Assembly (NCBI GenBank): GCA_028456385.1
Contig: JALNQF010000204.1
Span: forward strand, 1 to 64,000
Length of the DNA: 64,000 bases
Source of the DNA: Ophiosphaerella korrae
Lineage: Eukaryota > Ascomycota > Dothideomycetes > Pleosporales > Phaeosphaeriaceae
Direction: 5' to 3'
The notes under the pieces: model-generated
What the model was told of the DNA's origin: nothing
Database searches by the model: none
The model's input: only the letters and a program-made list of their open reading frames with translations
Made by a program: the position numbers and the translations under genes
Shown here: positions 34,060 through 46,485 of the stretch, piece after piece
Layout of the letters: the number at the start of each line of letters is the position of its first letter
How positions within the stretch are numbered: the stretch's first letter is position 1

Positions 34060-34850
34060 TAAGCTAGCCGACAGGGTTCCGAGCCACCCGGGGTTTCGAG
34101 CCACCCCTCAGAAATTGGCCACCCATCTGAAAATCATGTTTATTCACTCAACCTAGTTACAATTGCTACTCTGTACACATAGACTAGAGAGTTCTAGCTA
34201 CTGCTTTAGTTGCTACTCTTCCTACTTCTCTCTCTACTACTTTACTATTATTTTGTAACTCTATGTTATGTCGCAGCTCTACTCCACTGCGCCAAACAAA
34301 CCCAAAAAGGTAACCGAGTATTCAACAACGTTGAAATACAGGAGTAGAACAGTATATATTGCCCAAGGGCCCTCGCCCTTATCTTGCGCTTTGCGCAGCT
34401 ACGGCCTACTGCGGCCTGCAGCGTGACAAGCTAATACTTACTTATAGGATTATTGTCTCTATTTGTCTTTAGGATTTGATTTACTATTTCTTAAGCGCGA
34501 GCGTGTAAAAGAGGAAAAGTGCGTGCGTCCTCTTTGAGGATCTATTTTACAAGAAACTCTTCTTAGTCTAGAGTTAATCGCTGCTAGTATATATAGCTGG
34601 TTTAGCTGTTCTGTGTGCCGCGTATACGCGCAGAGAGCATGGCTCGAGGGATCTTGTACGCCTTTGCAGCAGCTCTTTGACTTGAAAAAAACACCAGTAT
34701 TGAGATCGCTGATGGCTGCTTGTATAGACTCTTCACGGTTGTCCATTTTGGTAGGGTGGTTGTTGAGATAACACGGTTTTCAGATGGGTGGCCGGTTTCC
34801 GAGGGGTGGTTCGAAACCCCGGGTGGCTCGGAACCCTGTCAGCTAGCTTA
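34060..34850. mobile_element. Fot1/pogo-like MITE with about 75 bp terminal inverted repeats
   Basis: The ends at about 34060-34137 and 34773-34850 are inverted copies with only a few mismatches. Both contain GACAGGGTTCCGAGCCACCC and GGCCACCCATCTGAAAA when read inward. Each end is bounded by TA, fitting the TA target duplication of the Tc1/mariner-pogo group. The interior (about 640 bp) keeps a remnant of a pogo-type transposase N-terminus on the minus strand. It is therefore a non-autonomous deletion derivative. The left end lies in the promoter of the ADP-ribosylglycohydrolase gene. Confidence 0.85.
34459..34746 (-). pseudogene. Truncated, frameshifted pogo-type transposase N-terminus
   Basis: The frame starts MDNREESIQAAISDLNTGVF, the typical opening of the helix-turn-helix of fungal pogo/Fot1 transposases. 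After a frame change at about 34680 the same helix-turn-helix continues as RAAAKAYKIPRAMLSARIRG, then a stop. Further down, the text matches such proteins only in pieces of different frames. The DDE catalytic domain is absent. It is a dead relic inside the TIR element. Confidence 0.75.
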
Positions 34851-35539
34851 TTTAGTTGATGCCTAGAGGTTGGGTGCTGCCTTTGGAATAGGCCCTCGGG
34901 TGGCTTAAGGCTAGGGCCATGACCCAAGAAGCCACGTTTGCGACAGCAAGATGGATTCTCAGGAAAATCTGAATATAACCAATATATAGGCGAGGAGACC
35001 GGGTGCTCAAGCGACACTGGACCTTGCAAAGAGACGAACAAGATCATCTAGGAAGGCATAAGCAGTCGTTGTAGAGATGAGTGTTGTGGGGGAAGGAGTA
35101 GGCTAGACTTAACGAGGAGTAGTCTAGCGCAATCAGCTGTAAACTCAGCACCCTTGCGTGCCACTCTTTGATATCAAAGAGGGCACGTTTTATTAGGAAA
35201 TGCTACCTCGCTTTCAGCATCGAGAAAGGTCAAGACTTGGATATGCAGGCTCAAGCATGCATGTTTATTTTCCATAACTATATAAGCTCATCCTTCCCAT
35301 GCCAAAAACAAGTCCCTCAACATCCACACCACAAAACATCCACAACATCAAAAGCCATCACCTATACCCACCATCCAAAACGGCAATATTTCAAGCCAGT
35401 AGACACACCACGCACACCCAGACATGGCAACACATCATCATCATCCAGTGAATTCATCACTACCAAAGCTGCACCTCATCCTCCGCCCATGCATTCCCCA
35501 AATCTCTTTTTCGTCTTCATCTTCTCCTTACTCCGTCCC
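34851..35539. other. Intergenic region right of the MITE
   Basis: No gene is supported. A long plus-strand frame entering from 35168 runs antisense through the cell-wall-like gene and is treated as a shadow. Confidence 0.4.
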
Positions 35540-35998
35540 CTAATCCACAACCCCCACTCCCACCCCCAATACCAATGCCAAAAAATCCCAGACCCCAACT
35601 TCAACTCTCAACCCCCCATTCTGCAACCCACCACTAACCTTCGTACTTGCACTCACACTCGCACTCCTCGTCGCCGACAACCCCACCTCCGTCCTAGTGA
35701 CAACAACCGTCGACAAATTCCCGCCGAAGACCGGCCCCTCCACAGACGAAGGCAGCACGACAGGCGACGAAATATGAGCTCCGGGGTCCACCATGGTCGA
35801 GTTCGCGGGGATGGGGAAGGGCGCGGGCGCGCTTGTGAGAGGGATGTTTGGATCGTTGCTTGGACTGGTCGTGTCGAGGGCGAAGGTGGGGACGACCTGG
35901 GTAGCTGTCGAGACTATCGTGGATGTAGGCGCGGAGACGGATGTAGACGCCGTGGCCACGGAGGCGAAGAGCAGCGCGAGGATGTTGGAGAGGCGCAT
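35540..35998 (-). CDS. Small Ser/Thr/Val-rich secreted, possibly GPI-anchored protein
   Basis: 152 residues in one exon. It starts with a signal peptide (MRLSNILALLFASVATAS). The body is rich in Ser, Thr, Val and Pro (STSVSAPTSTIVSTATQVV), compatible with dense O-mannosylation, and carries one NST glycosylation site. It ends with a small-residue stretch and a hydrophobic tail (WDFLALVLGVGVGVVD), resembling a GPI-attachment signal. Such proteins usually sit in the plasma membrane or cell wall. No named family is recognised. A 288-codon frame on the opposite strand has Arg/His/Pro-rich shadow composition and was rejected. Confidence 0.65.
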   Translation of the reverse strand: MRLSNILALLFASVATASTSVSAPTSTIVSTATQVVPTFALDTTSPSNDPNIPLTSAPAPFPIPANSTMVDPGAHISSPVVLPSSVEGPVFGGNLSTVVVTRTEVGLSATRSASVSASTKVSGGLQNGGLRVEVGVWDFLALVLGVGVGVVD

Positions 35999-36338
35999 TT
36001 TGAAAGTCGTTGTGCCACTGTATGTTTGAAGTGAGGATGTGGGTGGAGCGGAAAGGGAGCGCAGGGTAAGTATTTGGTGGCGTAGTGTGGGTTGCCAAGG
36101 GGTGCTAACGAGCCGTGTGCAAACTGAGGCGGGTGCTGGGGGTGTGCGAGGAGCAAACGGGGTTGTGTGACGTGATTTGTGGTGGGTTGACTGGCGGACT
36201 CGCTTTTAGGGATGATGGGTGATTAGTGGCACAAGACACGGGCACTGGGAGGATAGGTCAGTGACTTGTGGTAACGTGGACGGCATTAATATTATGGATG
36301 TAAACGGTAGAAGGTTCCACCATATCTACCTAGGTGTC
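35999..36338. other. Intergenic region
   Basis: Promoter of the small wall-like gene (-) and 3' flank of the PH-domain gene (-). Nothing is recognised. Confidence 0.35.
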
Positions 36339-39300
36339 TCATGTCGTTGGACTCGCGTCCCCATTGCTTGCAGCCTCACTGGCCACATAACTCCCCTTTG
36401 TAGCCTTCTTCGGCCCACCGCTTTCCTGAAGTCGAAAGTCCGCCCCATCACCCTGCACGCGCTCAATCTCATTTTGTATCGCCAGTACCCAATGATCCCT
36501 CTCCACACGACTCCTCGCCCGAAATACCACACTCCTTCCCGTACTGCCTAGCTTTGCTACTCTCTTGATCCTCGTCCTCTTCCCCTCTTGCCGCTGCTGT
36601 TCGCCCCCGCCCGCGCCTTCCTCCGCGCGAAACCAACTCTTAGCTTTGCCGTGCCAGATGACGAACGTGGTCATAACGTCTTCGTCCGTGCTGGTCCAGC
36701 CGTCTTCGAGGTAGATGCGGGGGAGCGCGTGATGGCCAGGCTTGTTAGCGTCGAATGTCTGGTTTTGATAAAGTAGATCATTTTCAGTGAGTAGGCCGGA
36801 GTAAATGTAACAGTCTTTTAGGTCAAGGTTTGCGATGCGTTCATGGTGGATATGCGCGAGTTGTTTGCCTACGCGGCTGCGGAGGACGTCTCGGAAGATG
36901 AGGAGGGTGCCGGCTGTGAGCATCACACCGCAACGAGTGAAGGGGGCGTGAATGCGAGGCTTACGGTAGAGCATGCCACTCATGTGGATACTGCGGCAAC
37001 AGGCGATACCGCACATATTGTAGAGGAGGGGCGAGGCAAAAGACTGCGTGACCTCCCATTTGCGAGCGAATTGGCCGACGTGGGCTTCGGTCTCTTCGTC
37101 AATCTTGAGAGCACTGAGGTTGCGGCTGCGAGTTGATTTGTAGAGTGCTATATCAGAGGCAGTGCGGTGCTTCCAATACTTAGCCAGAGCACGAAGATGC
37201 TGTATCCATTCCTTGTGACGGGCTTTATTCGCAGCCTTGAATCATTATTAGCACGGATCCTGGATTTCGACTTCTAGTAAGAACTCACCTGTAGGCGAAT
37301 GATGAGCCTATTCTTCATCACAAGCTCAAACGTCCGATCTAGATCGATGCCCTTCGCTGCGCCATCTTCTCTTGTTGTGTCATCAACATCTTCGTCAAAG
37401 TCGACATCAGAACCCTCGTCAAGATCCTCATCCACAGCGCTTGCACCCAGCCGAGCTTTCCTGACTTTTATAACGTTAGCTAGGTTAATGTAACCATCAC
37501 AGTTGAGCATATTTTGTCTCTTGCGCTCGGCTTCATCTGCCGCATCTTCATCGTGCACACGTCGTGACTCTGGTGTTCCGGAGGTACCCTGACTCAGCCA
37601 CTCTACCTGGGCGTCTTTGACTGGAAAGGGATTGACCGCCCAGCTATCTGGTATTGCATTCCTAATCGTTTCAGCTTCTGGTACCGCTGCGTTACTCGAC
37701 GCTGGAAGCTTAGGCGGAGGCGGCGGCGTAACTTTGGTAGGCCGAGAGAAGACCAGATACTGATCATGACTCGCAAAGTAGAGCTGTTTGTGGTACATGA
37801 GTCCGAGTCTCTTAGCCCTTCCTCGTTGTCCGGTCAATCTAATGAGAAAGCCTTCTACAGGAACAGGTTCGGTGAGTGTCTTGTGCTTTTTGCGAGTTAT
37901 TGCAGTTGTGGGATAATGCGTCTTAGGCCGTAGCTCCAGGTCGTGTGATTTCAGCATCGCAATGGTGCCGTACATTTTGCGCTCATTGGCTCCATGCACC
38001 CACTCTAGCCTGTCGTATCGTTTCCAGGCGAGACCAACTCGCTGGTCCTTAATCCAGGAATCCAGTAAGTCTGCCCATTCTGGTGCCTCTGCCAGCTCAG
38101 CTAAACATCTTCGGACAAGATCTGATGCTACGGCTTGTTCCTCTTCCATCGTTTTTATCATAGCCTGCTCCGTATCTTTTGCACATTCTACTTCATTTTG
38201 AGACGTTTCTAGCTTTTCGAAAGGGTTCTCTATCCGCACGCTGAGATGCATGTCTGGAATGTTAATCTGAAGTTCTGAGGCACGTTTCCAGCCGAGCAAA
38301 TTACGGAGAAATGTGTACCACTCGACGGCATTTGAAGCTGTGCGTGCTTGCATGATAAAGACGAGACTGCCGCGTTTTCCCGCCGTTGAGACAGCAATCG
38401 ACTTGTCCAGCGAGGAGTACAGGTTGACTTTGCTGGTCTTTCGACCAAGTGGTATCTCGAATGCCGCTTTCTTACCGGCACCTTGCTGCTCAATTTCTTG
38501 AATAACCTTGGGAAATTAGCATTGCTACGTGAGGCGATCTATACGACAATGAACTCACCCGTGTCTTATAGAGTTGCAATACGAAGTCAGCGTCTTCCAC
38601 CTGGCTGTGTCGACAAACAACCATGTATTCTCGCCATTTGTCCTTGACTCTGGAATTGACTCGCTGATTGACGTTTTCATCGAAATCGTCCGGCACCTCA
38701 CTAGCGGCATCGACTCGAACGAGTATACGCTCCATTTTGACCACGAGGCCGTCTTTAAGTCTATGTCGTCGTAGTCTGCTGGGCGCTCTTGCAATAGTCA
38801 TCTGTGCCTGCTTTGCCTTGAGCTGGACCTTAGCCCGCCTGGAATCCTCTGGGACGTCGAATTTGACCAAATTCCGGAGATTGGACGTCTTCCGCGTGAG
38901 ATTGTCACCTGAGCTCTCTCCAGCCTCTGGCGAGGTTGATTTTGACAAGCCTAGCTCTGACCTCCGCTTTACCCTCGCTAGAATGCCCTTGGGAGGCGGT
39001 GTCGATACAACATCAGGGGACGTCTGTGCCTTGCTCATGTCAGTATTACGTAGCAAAGACGATGTTGAATCGACATCTACTGAGGCTCCCCCAACAGTAG
39101 ATGCCCGCCCATTTTGGCTGTTTACGGTCGAGACCGGACGCTTGCCTGGCGACCTTGAGCCTGCCTCATCTTCCGTCGAAGGAACATGTAAGCCACTTGC
39201 CTGTGCTTGCCCCAGTTCCTCATCACGTGGACCGTCATTGGGTGGCTGTCGGTGTTCATCTTCATCTGTAGCGGGTTGGGTTGACGATGCGGTTACGAAA

Positions 39301-39994
39301 GATTTCGTGCTGGTTCGATCTGGCATTCGTAGTTTTTGTTGGTTGCCGTTGCCCTCTCCATGTGTGGATGTACGTGTATCTTCTACATCCCCAGGCTCTG
39401 AGGGCACATCCACAAAGTCGGCACCCCCGTTGCCGACAATGACATTGTCTTTCTGCTCCGTGCCCCGTGGCACCTGTAAAGAAAGTGGACTTGACGCGGT
39501 CGCAGCTGCCTTCCCATTGGCACCACCTGTCTGTTCCTCTATTGTTCCTTCTTCGTCTTCAACACCTAACTCTTCGGGCTGGGGAAAGCTGTGGTGGAAA
39601 AGGGCAGAGGAGCTGGGACCTTCGAGGCCGCTCAGTCGCCGCTGGCGCGCTTCATGGGGATCGGAGGAAAAGGTGGCGGCGCGTGACGAGTAGTTGATCC
39701 GTAGATGGTGCTTGTACCAGTCGCGTCGGTGCTTGCTCAGCCAGGCTGTCTTTGGTTATGTGTAAGTATAGAGCCTACAATGGAGGTCGGGAGGCATACG
39801 GGAATGGGGCCAATGAAGAAGCGCCTTGACGTGAGGTAGAGATGCTCGGGCGTAGCATGTTGCTGTATGTGTCAATCATAGGTAAGCTAACATGAGTCAG
39901 GAGTATGCACCAGCTTTTGCGCCGTGAAGGACTCGGGCGACAAGTTGGCGATATCAGGCTGGAGATGCCATGAGTGTGGTCGCTGTTCGGACAT
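36339..39994 (-). CDS. Spo71/Mug56-type PH domain protein
   Basis: A 1150-residue protein in five exons: 39994-39911, 39862-39800, 39749-38559, 38506-37289 and 37235-36339. All introns are phase 0 and about 48-61 bp. The N-terminus has SRRFFIGPIPTAWLSKHRRD, assembled across a splice and typical of the Spo7_2_N region. A disordered Ser/Asp-rich part follows. Two PH-like regions are inferred: one around KDKWREYMVVCRHSQVEDAD continuing into the GKRGSLVFIMQARTASNAVE segment, and one near the C-terminus (SGMLYRKPRIHAPFTRCGVM ... RDHWVLAIQNEIERVQGD). Yeast Spo71 and fission yeast Mug56 act in spore (prospore) membrane growth through phosphoinositide binding. The same job here is inference. Confidence 0.8.
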
Positions 39995-41063
39995 TGGACG
40001 TCGCTTGTCTTGAAATGGATGCCAAGGTGTCACTGGCTTATCGGGACAATAGAATTATAGAATGAGACATGGAAAAACTACAGTAAACACCACATTGCAG
40101 GCTACAGGATAGGATAGAAAGGAGCTATGCAGGAAAGGAGAGGCTGCTGCTGTAGCGTGGTCTCTGGGAAAGCAGGCTTGAGGGTCCATGCATGCGCCCA
40201 GGCACATCACTTCGTCATCGCCATGACCTTTATGGAGTGCATGGTGACACGACTTCATTTATGCACGCGATATATATCAATCGAGGCTGATCATAACTAC
40301 TGCGCGAGTTTTTCAGCTCAACATACCGAATCTGGCAAAAATGCTTCCGAAGTGTCGATGACGGCCTCGGGTGATTTTCATGTGGCGCATCCGTACGTGG
40401 GTGTTCCCAGTGCGCAACACGTCGTTGGGCTATGCTTAGCTGAAGCGAGATCAGATTTGCTGGATTCTCTGATGCCAGTTCTACTAATTATCTACGTAAG
40501 TAATAACATCATTTGAAGAAGGCGAGCTTTTTATGCTAGCTTCCAGTGGCTTTCAAGGCCATCTCAGCGCTGCAAATCGAATGTGCAGGAAGGTTGATTG
40601 CTCAGTTTTACTGCAGACACAAACTTCTCAATTTCTGCCTACACAAAGATGCGCTTCTAATGATTTGAGAAAAGTACCTATATACATTCACATCACCCTC
40701 AATGTTGAACGACGTGCCCGTCGTTCGCAACGTTAAGATACGCTAGTCCACAAACAGCTAGACCCGTAGAACACTTGGCGGTCGCGGGGCTCACTCGCGC
40801 CTCACTGTGGGCAAATCTTTGAGTCACGCCAAAAAACCACATCCCGACCTTTCAGCGATACGACACCCGAGGCACAGCCGCTCACGCATACCCCACGCTT
40901 CTGTAGTAGCCGAGATTGTTTCTGTACTTCGGAGAGAATCCCTAAAACCTCATACCCACCCGCGCGTATCAAACAGAGGGGCAAACGCACCCAGATTTCG
41001 AAGTCGCCGAACGACTAATTCAAAAACACCCCTTGGGAATAGAGGATAACTACACAAGCCATT
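39995..41063. promoter_or_regulatory. Divergent promoter region of PH protein and eIF2-alpha
   Basis: This 1.07 kb stretch lies between head-to-head genes. No TATA-like element is obvious next to the eIF2-alpha start. Open frames are short and poorly composed. Confidence 0.35.
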
Positions 41064-42148
41064 ATGTCTCTCACGAATTGTCGGTTCTATGAGGAGAAAT
41101 ACCCGGAGGTGGAGAGCTTCGTCATGGTCAACGTGAAGCAGATTGCAGAAATGGGCGCATACGTCAAGCTGCTAGAATACGGTAGGACATGCCCTATGAG
41201 CCTTCCCCATGGACATCGCGCTGATAAAATTAGACAACATTGACGGCATGATCTTACTATCCGAACTTTCGCGACGACGTATCCGTTCCATCCAGAAGCT
41301 CATCCGTGTCGGTCGCAACGAAGTCGTAGTCGTGCTCCGTGTAGACAAGGATAAGGGTTATATTGATTTGTCGAAGCGTCGTGTCTCACCCGAAGATATT
41401 GTAAAATGCGAAGAGCGATACAACAAGTCGAAAATGGTTCACAGCATCATGCGTCACGTTGCCGAGAAGACACAAACACCCATCGAGGAAATCTATCAAA
41501 GCATTGGCTGGCCGCTCAACAAGAAGTACGGGCACTCAATTGACGCCTTCAAGTTGAGTATCACCAACCCCGAGGTCTGGAACGATGTCACGTTTCCAAA
41601 CGATGTTGTCAAGGAGGAATTGCAAAGCTACATTGGCAAGAGGTTGACCCCACAGCCCACCAAGGTGCGGTCAGATATTGAGGGTAGGCACTTTCGAGAT
41701 GGCACAAAGGAAATCAGCTAATGTAAATAGTCACTTGCTTCGGATACGAGGGCATCGACGCGGTCAAGGACGCACTGCGATGCGCCGAGGCGAAGAATAC
41801 CCTAGACAACCAGGTCAAAGTCAAGCTTGTGTCGCCGCCCCTTTATGGTAAGCTTCAGCTTCCACGCAGCCTACGCCCAACACTAATAGGATAGTCCTTA
41901 CCTCACAATGTCTCGACAAGACAGTCGGCATCGCATGCCTAGAGCAGGCTATCGAGGACATCAAAGCAAGCATCACAAAAGCAGGTGGCGATTGCCAAGT
42001 CAAAATGGCACCCAAGGCGGTCACAGAGAACGACGACGCTGAACTGGCCGCACTCATGGAGAAACGTGAGCGTGAGAACCAAGAAGTCAGCGGTGATGAG
42101 GACGAGAGCACGAGCGACGAGGGCGGCGTGGTGGAGGCTGATTCCTAG
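41064..42148 (+). CDS. SUI2: Translation initiation factor eIF2 alpha subunit
   Basis: The regulatory subunit of eIF2, which delivers initiator Met-tRNA to the 40S ribosome. The four exons are 41064-41181, 41234-41683, 41731-41847 and 41895-42148 (introns 47-52 bp), giving 312 residues, the usual size. The N-terminal S1/OB domain ([20 protein letters not shown] ... [16 protein letters not shown]) leads to [17 protein letters not shown]. Ser52 there equals the conserved Ser51 (numbered without Met), the target of Gcn2-type kinases. The [11 protein letters not shown] segment and the helical and C-terminal alpha/beta domains follow. The tail is acidic ([13 protein letters not shown]). Intact. 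Confidence 0.97.
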
Positions 42149-42562
42149 GCGGCTTTCGGCTTTCGGCGTTAAGGCGCGGTACGAGACATCTTAGGGCATG
42201 CACGCCGCATATTTGGCATTTATAGCATTCCCGAGCTGTAAAAGTCGGTTCTCACAAGAAGCTATAGAAATTCAAATTATTTTCCACTGCCATGGTTTCT
42301 GGGTCTGATTGTGGTGGTCCTGGACAAAGGAGCTTGGGCCAAATGCTCGTGTACGATGACGCTGCTGCGGGTCTGGCTAGCGCGACCATCCAACTTCTGA
42401 GATGCGCCCGCCAACATCGTGAGCTGAGAGCAGGTTCTGTTGCCCCCGCCCTAGTCTTGTACTGACCATCCTTTTCGCTCGGAAGATTGGCGGCCACTAA
42501 CACCTACACCCCTCGAACTAACCTACCAAGCTCTATTTTCGCCATTGGGAGTTCGGGCAATC
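42149..42562. other. Intergenic region between tandem genes
   Basis: 3' flank of eIF2-alpha and promoter of the channel gene. Nothing is recognised. Confidence 0.35.
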
Positions 42563-44629
42563 ATGGTCAAATGGAGCCAGATCTGGAATGCCGATGTGCA
42601 TGACAGACGGCACGGCAGGATGCAGGATGAGAGAAACGCTCGTAGGTTTGGTGGTGCTACACCAAAGAAATAAGCTCACGCCCACAGTTCTGCCCACATC
42701 GCGGCGCGAACGCCTACCACCCGCACCCATCGAGCCAAAGGAAACCACCAAGATAGCGCTTCGTCTCAAGCACCAGATCGAGCAGATCATTCCATATGAA
42801 ATGGAGGAAGAGCAAGTCACCAAGCCGCACAGCCCAGTCTTAACAAAAGCCGTGCTAGCTACGGCAAGGAAGGCGGGTGGGGAGGAGCACAAGGCCTGTG
42901 TTGTGTTCTGTCTACTAGTGGTGAAGAAATGGTTTAAGAAACAAGCCACAGCTGAGCTTTGGGACGCCGACCTACACGATGTCCGCGCTGTGGCCGCCGA
43001 AATGATGGCAAAACGTTTGATCGAGGACGAAGAAGATATCGACTACTTGTTTGAAGAAGTGTTGCTGAAACGGTATTCGACTCTTGTTGACGGCGAGGCT
43101 ACACCTCCCGCCAACGCTATCGAGAAGGCTGTTGATCTGCACGCTGTCACCGTCATTGGCTCCTCCGGATACCAGAAATGTATAAACTATCTCTGGCGCG
43201 GTTGGGTGGTCCAAGACGACGAAGATCCTACTCGTTTTATCAACTACGACAATAAGACCAACACCAACTATTGGTCGCATTTGGATCCGGATCGCATGCG
43301 TGTTCCGAGATACCAGAATTGGGTACAGATTGGTTTCACTTTCATATTCCTTGGTCTCTATACTGGCGCTATTAATACTATCAACCGCAACGGCGACCTT
43401 GATGCTGTGGAAGGACTATTGTACCTCTTTACCGTTGGCTTTGTGTGCGACGAGGTCAACAAATTCTGGAAAGTTGGCCGATACTACATCTCATTCTGGA
43501 ACATGTTCAACAGCACACTCTATGCACTCCTTGCTGTCTCCTTTATAATGCGCATGGTTGCCCTTGGGCACTCAGTCGAAGACCACAAACGTAGGCGCTT
43601 CAATGAACTCTCATACGACTTCCTCGCCTTCACTGCGCCTATGTTCTGGATGCGACTTCTTCTCTACCTCGACACATTCCGTTTCTTCGGCGCAATGATG
43701 GTCGTGCTGAAAGTTATGATGCGCGAATCTCTCATCTTCTTCGCCCTCCTGCTCGTCGTAATGGTCGGCTTCTTCCAAGCCTTCCTTGGTCTCGACGTTG
43801 CAGACGACTTCGCGGCAGACTCCACCTTCGTCATCCAAGCCATGCTCAACGCCGTCATGCAATCCCCAGAATTTGACGGCTTTGACAACTTCGCCGTAAG
43901 TCGCATCCCCACATCCCCACATCCCAAACTTATACACATATCTAACACAGACCACAGCCCCCCTTCGGCATCATCCTCTACTATATCTTTACCTTCGTCG
44001 TCATGGTAATCCTTCTAAACATTCTCATCGCCCTCTACAACTCCGCCTACGAAGACATCACCCAAAACGCCATCGACGAATACATGGCCCTCTTCTCCCA
44101 GAAAACAATGCAATTCGTCCGCGCCCCCGACGAAAACGTCTTCATCGCCCCCTTCAACCTCATCGAAATGCTCCTCCTCATCCTCCCCTTCGAATGGTGG
44201 CTCGACGACGCCACCTACAACCGCATCAATGACTATGTCATGTTCGTCCTGTACTCACCCCTGCTCGTCATCACAGCATACATCGAGACGCGCGACGCCC
44301 GCCACGTCAATTATAATCGCCGTCGCGGCGAGGAGGACGAGGATGTTACGCATGAGTGGGAACAGGTCCTGCATGAGTGCGACTTTGAGGCCGATGGCTG
44401 GGACAAGAAAGTCCAGGGCACCAAGCCGAATATCGAGTTCGATACGGCGGTTTTGGAGGTAAGAAAGTTGCAGGCGCAGGTTGAGGAGTTGAAGAGCTTG
44501 GTTGGCGTCTTGGTTGAGAAGCAGTGGGGCGGTGACACCCTTTCTAGTAGTCGGTTTGAAAAGTTGGGGGCGACGGTTGTGGGGGAGGCGTTGGGGGAGA
44601 GTAGCTCGAGTGCGGGGCAGCATGAGTAG
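42563..44629 (+). CDS. YVC1: TRP-type calcium channel, Yvc1 family
   Basis: A vacuolar cation channel that releases Ca2+ on stretch or osmotic shock in yeast. Exons are 42563-42641, 42688-43895 and 43958-44629, giving 652 residues. The first intron (46 bp) joins MQDERNA-LLPTSRRERLPP; an unspliced frame from 42588 is also open, so the N-terminus is the least certain part. The cytosolic N-terminal domain ends near NYWSHLDPDRMRVPRYQNW. Membrane segments include IGFTFIFLGLYTGAI, YLFTVGFVCDEV, YALLAVSFIMRMV, FFALLLVVMVGFF and, after the last splice, GIILYYIFTFVVMVILLNIL. The pore region is around FVIQAMLNAVMQSPEF. The C-terminal tail has a coiled coil (EVRKLQAQVEELKSLVGVL). Confidence 0.92.
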
Positions 44630-45428
44630 AGTCTTTTTTTTTGTTGGAATTGCGAGGTGTGAGGGCGGTTGATGTGTTTATGGCGTAATGATCGAGGGAA
44701 GGATATAGTGCGGTGGGTACAGATGTACATATGCTCATTGATATATAGGGTTTGGGTGGTTATTGATTGCCGTCGGTGGTATGATCATATTGAAAACGCT
44801 TGGGTTTGTGCAAGAAATTTTGCTTCTCTGTGGTTGAGGTGCAGAAAGTCATGAGAACTTTGTTCTCTCGGCGCTTTGGGAGAAGATATTGGTCACTCTT
44901 CGTGTTTGCCCGATATCATCTCGAGCATCATCATGTAGGTGACGTAAATTTTGATCTGACCCCGACTATATTTCTCAATGTATGGCCAGTCATATCAATC
45001 AGATGCGATATGAGCTTCCGTCCCGTCTAAGCATAACAACCTTGACTTTCATTCTAATTTGCGGTCTAGAATCAATTATGATGGCTATGAGGCTTTCATT
45101 TCACGACCTCCTTCTTGACGGGTTGAAAAGGCATGGCTTTGGTTATATATGTCATTTGAATTTTACAATTCTAAATACCTACTGTTCGCTATGTTCACCC
45201 TCATACCATCAATTTTGGGACCTATCTAGGTATTATTGCTCCTAAACCCGACAATCTAATAATTTGCGATGAAACCTATGTCAAAAACCGTAGGCGGCAT
45301 GTCAAAGCTGGACCCGTATAATCAAGATGCCTTTGGATACTTTAATGTATTTCGTTGCTCTATGTTGATATATTTTTTGTTGTCCAGCCACAAGATCTAA
45401 CTAAATCTTACACGGTATAATATTAAGT
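44630..45428. other. Intergenic region between convergent genes
   Basis: AT-rich with no supported gene or repeat. It marks the border between conserved genes on the left and the presumed metabolite cluster on the right. Confidence 0.4.
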
Positions 45429-46485
45429 CTAAAGCTTGGATGCCTCACCCTTATCCACCTTTTTGAACCGTCTACTCGCGTCAATAACAAGCATGACCTG
45501 TCTCGCAAGGCAAATAGGCACAAGCTCCTCATCACAAATCGTCAAGTCCAAATCCATCCTCCCCCCATCCAACATCCGCGTCATCACTCTCGTAAACGTC
45601 CACATACCCTCCTTCGCGGGCAACCTGCGTTTAAACTGGAGATCCATTGTCAACGTCGTGTTCCAGATATGCGCCTTGGCCGCTTCCCTGAGCGAGTTTG
45701 TGAGTATGGCGGGTTTCCCTGGCGTCTTTTCGGCGGCCTCTTTCTTAATCTTGTAAATCTTGTGCGCGTCGAAAATGCCGCCTGTTCCAAGCAGCGTGTC
45801 TGATGCTGACGGAGCAACATCGCACAGCATAGCCAGATGAGCACCGCTGAACTGCTCGGGCCGGTCAAAAGTGCACCAATAGTCGATGATGCCAGCTGTT
45901 GGCTGCCCTTCGGCTGGATACAGGAAAGTCATGCGCTTGAGGAAAGAAAGAAGTTCGCCATGTGTCTTAGACGGGATCCAGTTCTCGTCTGGCTCATGTG
46001 CTTCGACTTTCTTCAGATCTGGACTTGCGCGCAGCGCTGGCAGGAACGAGACGTTGGTCTTTGCCGTGGGTCCGAGTTCGACGGTGAAGTCGGTTGATGT
46101 CGCTAGTGCTGTGCATCTTGGTTCGCCGTTTTGGCTCAGGTCGAGTTGGATGAAGCATGAGCCTTTGCCAAGCTTTAGGTCGGTTACCTTGATGCTAGAG
46201 GGACCGGGGGTGCATGGCCGAAAAAATTCAGCGTGCAGTGTGAGAACATCGGGCTGCTTATGGCTTGCGAGCGTTGTCGTGAAATGTGCTTGCGCGGCTG
46301 AGTACAAAATCGCAGCTACGCAGCCCCCGAGGAGCACTGAAAACCGAAATCAGCAAGGTGGTGGTCAGCTGGGAATTGTTTTGGAACGCACTTGGGCCCA
46401 TGGTCCATTCTGCATCGTAGCCAGCTGTATATGTATGGGAATCCTGCTGCCGCAGATTAATCTGGTCATTCAGCGTAGTCGACAT
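45429..46485 (-). CDS. Thioesterase-like (hot-dog fold) protein
   Basis: 333 residues in two exons, 46485-46392 and 46336-45429, with a 55 bp intron. The N-terminal part reads TYTAGYDAEWTMGP-MLLGGCVAAILYSAAQ, as in fungal acyl-CoA thioesterase-like proteins with two fused hot-dog domains. The helix after the Gly pair is the usual hot-dog central helix. The second half has GIIDYWCTFDRPEQFSGAH and a C-terminal MDLDLTICDEELVPIC strand set. It is in tandem with the P450 to its right and could act on acyl chains from the PKS, but such proteins are also found outside clusters. Assignment rests on motif similarity only. Confidence 0.7.

Noticed and set aside
35168..36034. 288-codon plus-strand frame
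   Set aside because: Arg/His/Pro-rich text antisense to a gene with clear signal peptide and GPI-like tail on the minus strand.
38668..39693. 341-codon plus-strand frame
   Set aside because: Antisense shadow of the Ser-rich exon 3 of the Spo71/Mug56-like gene.
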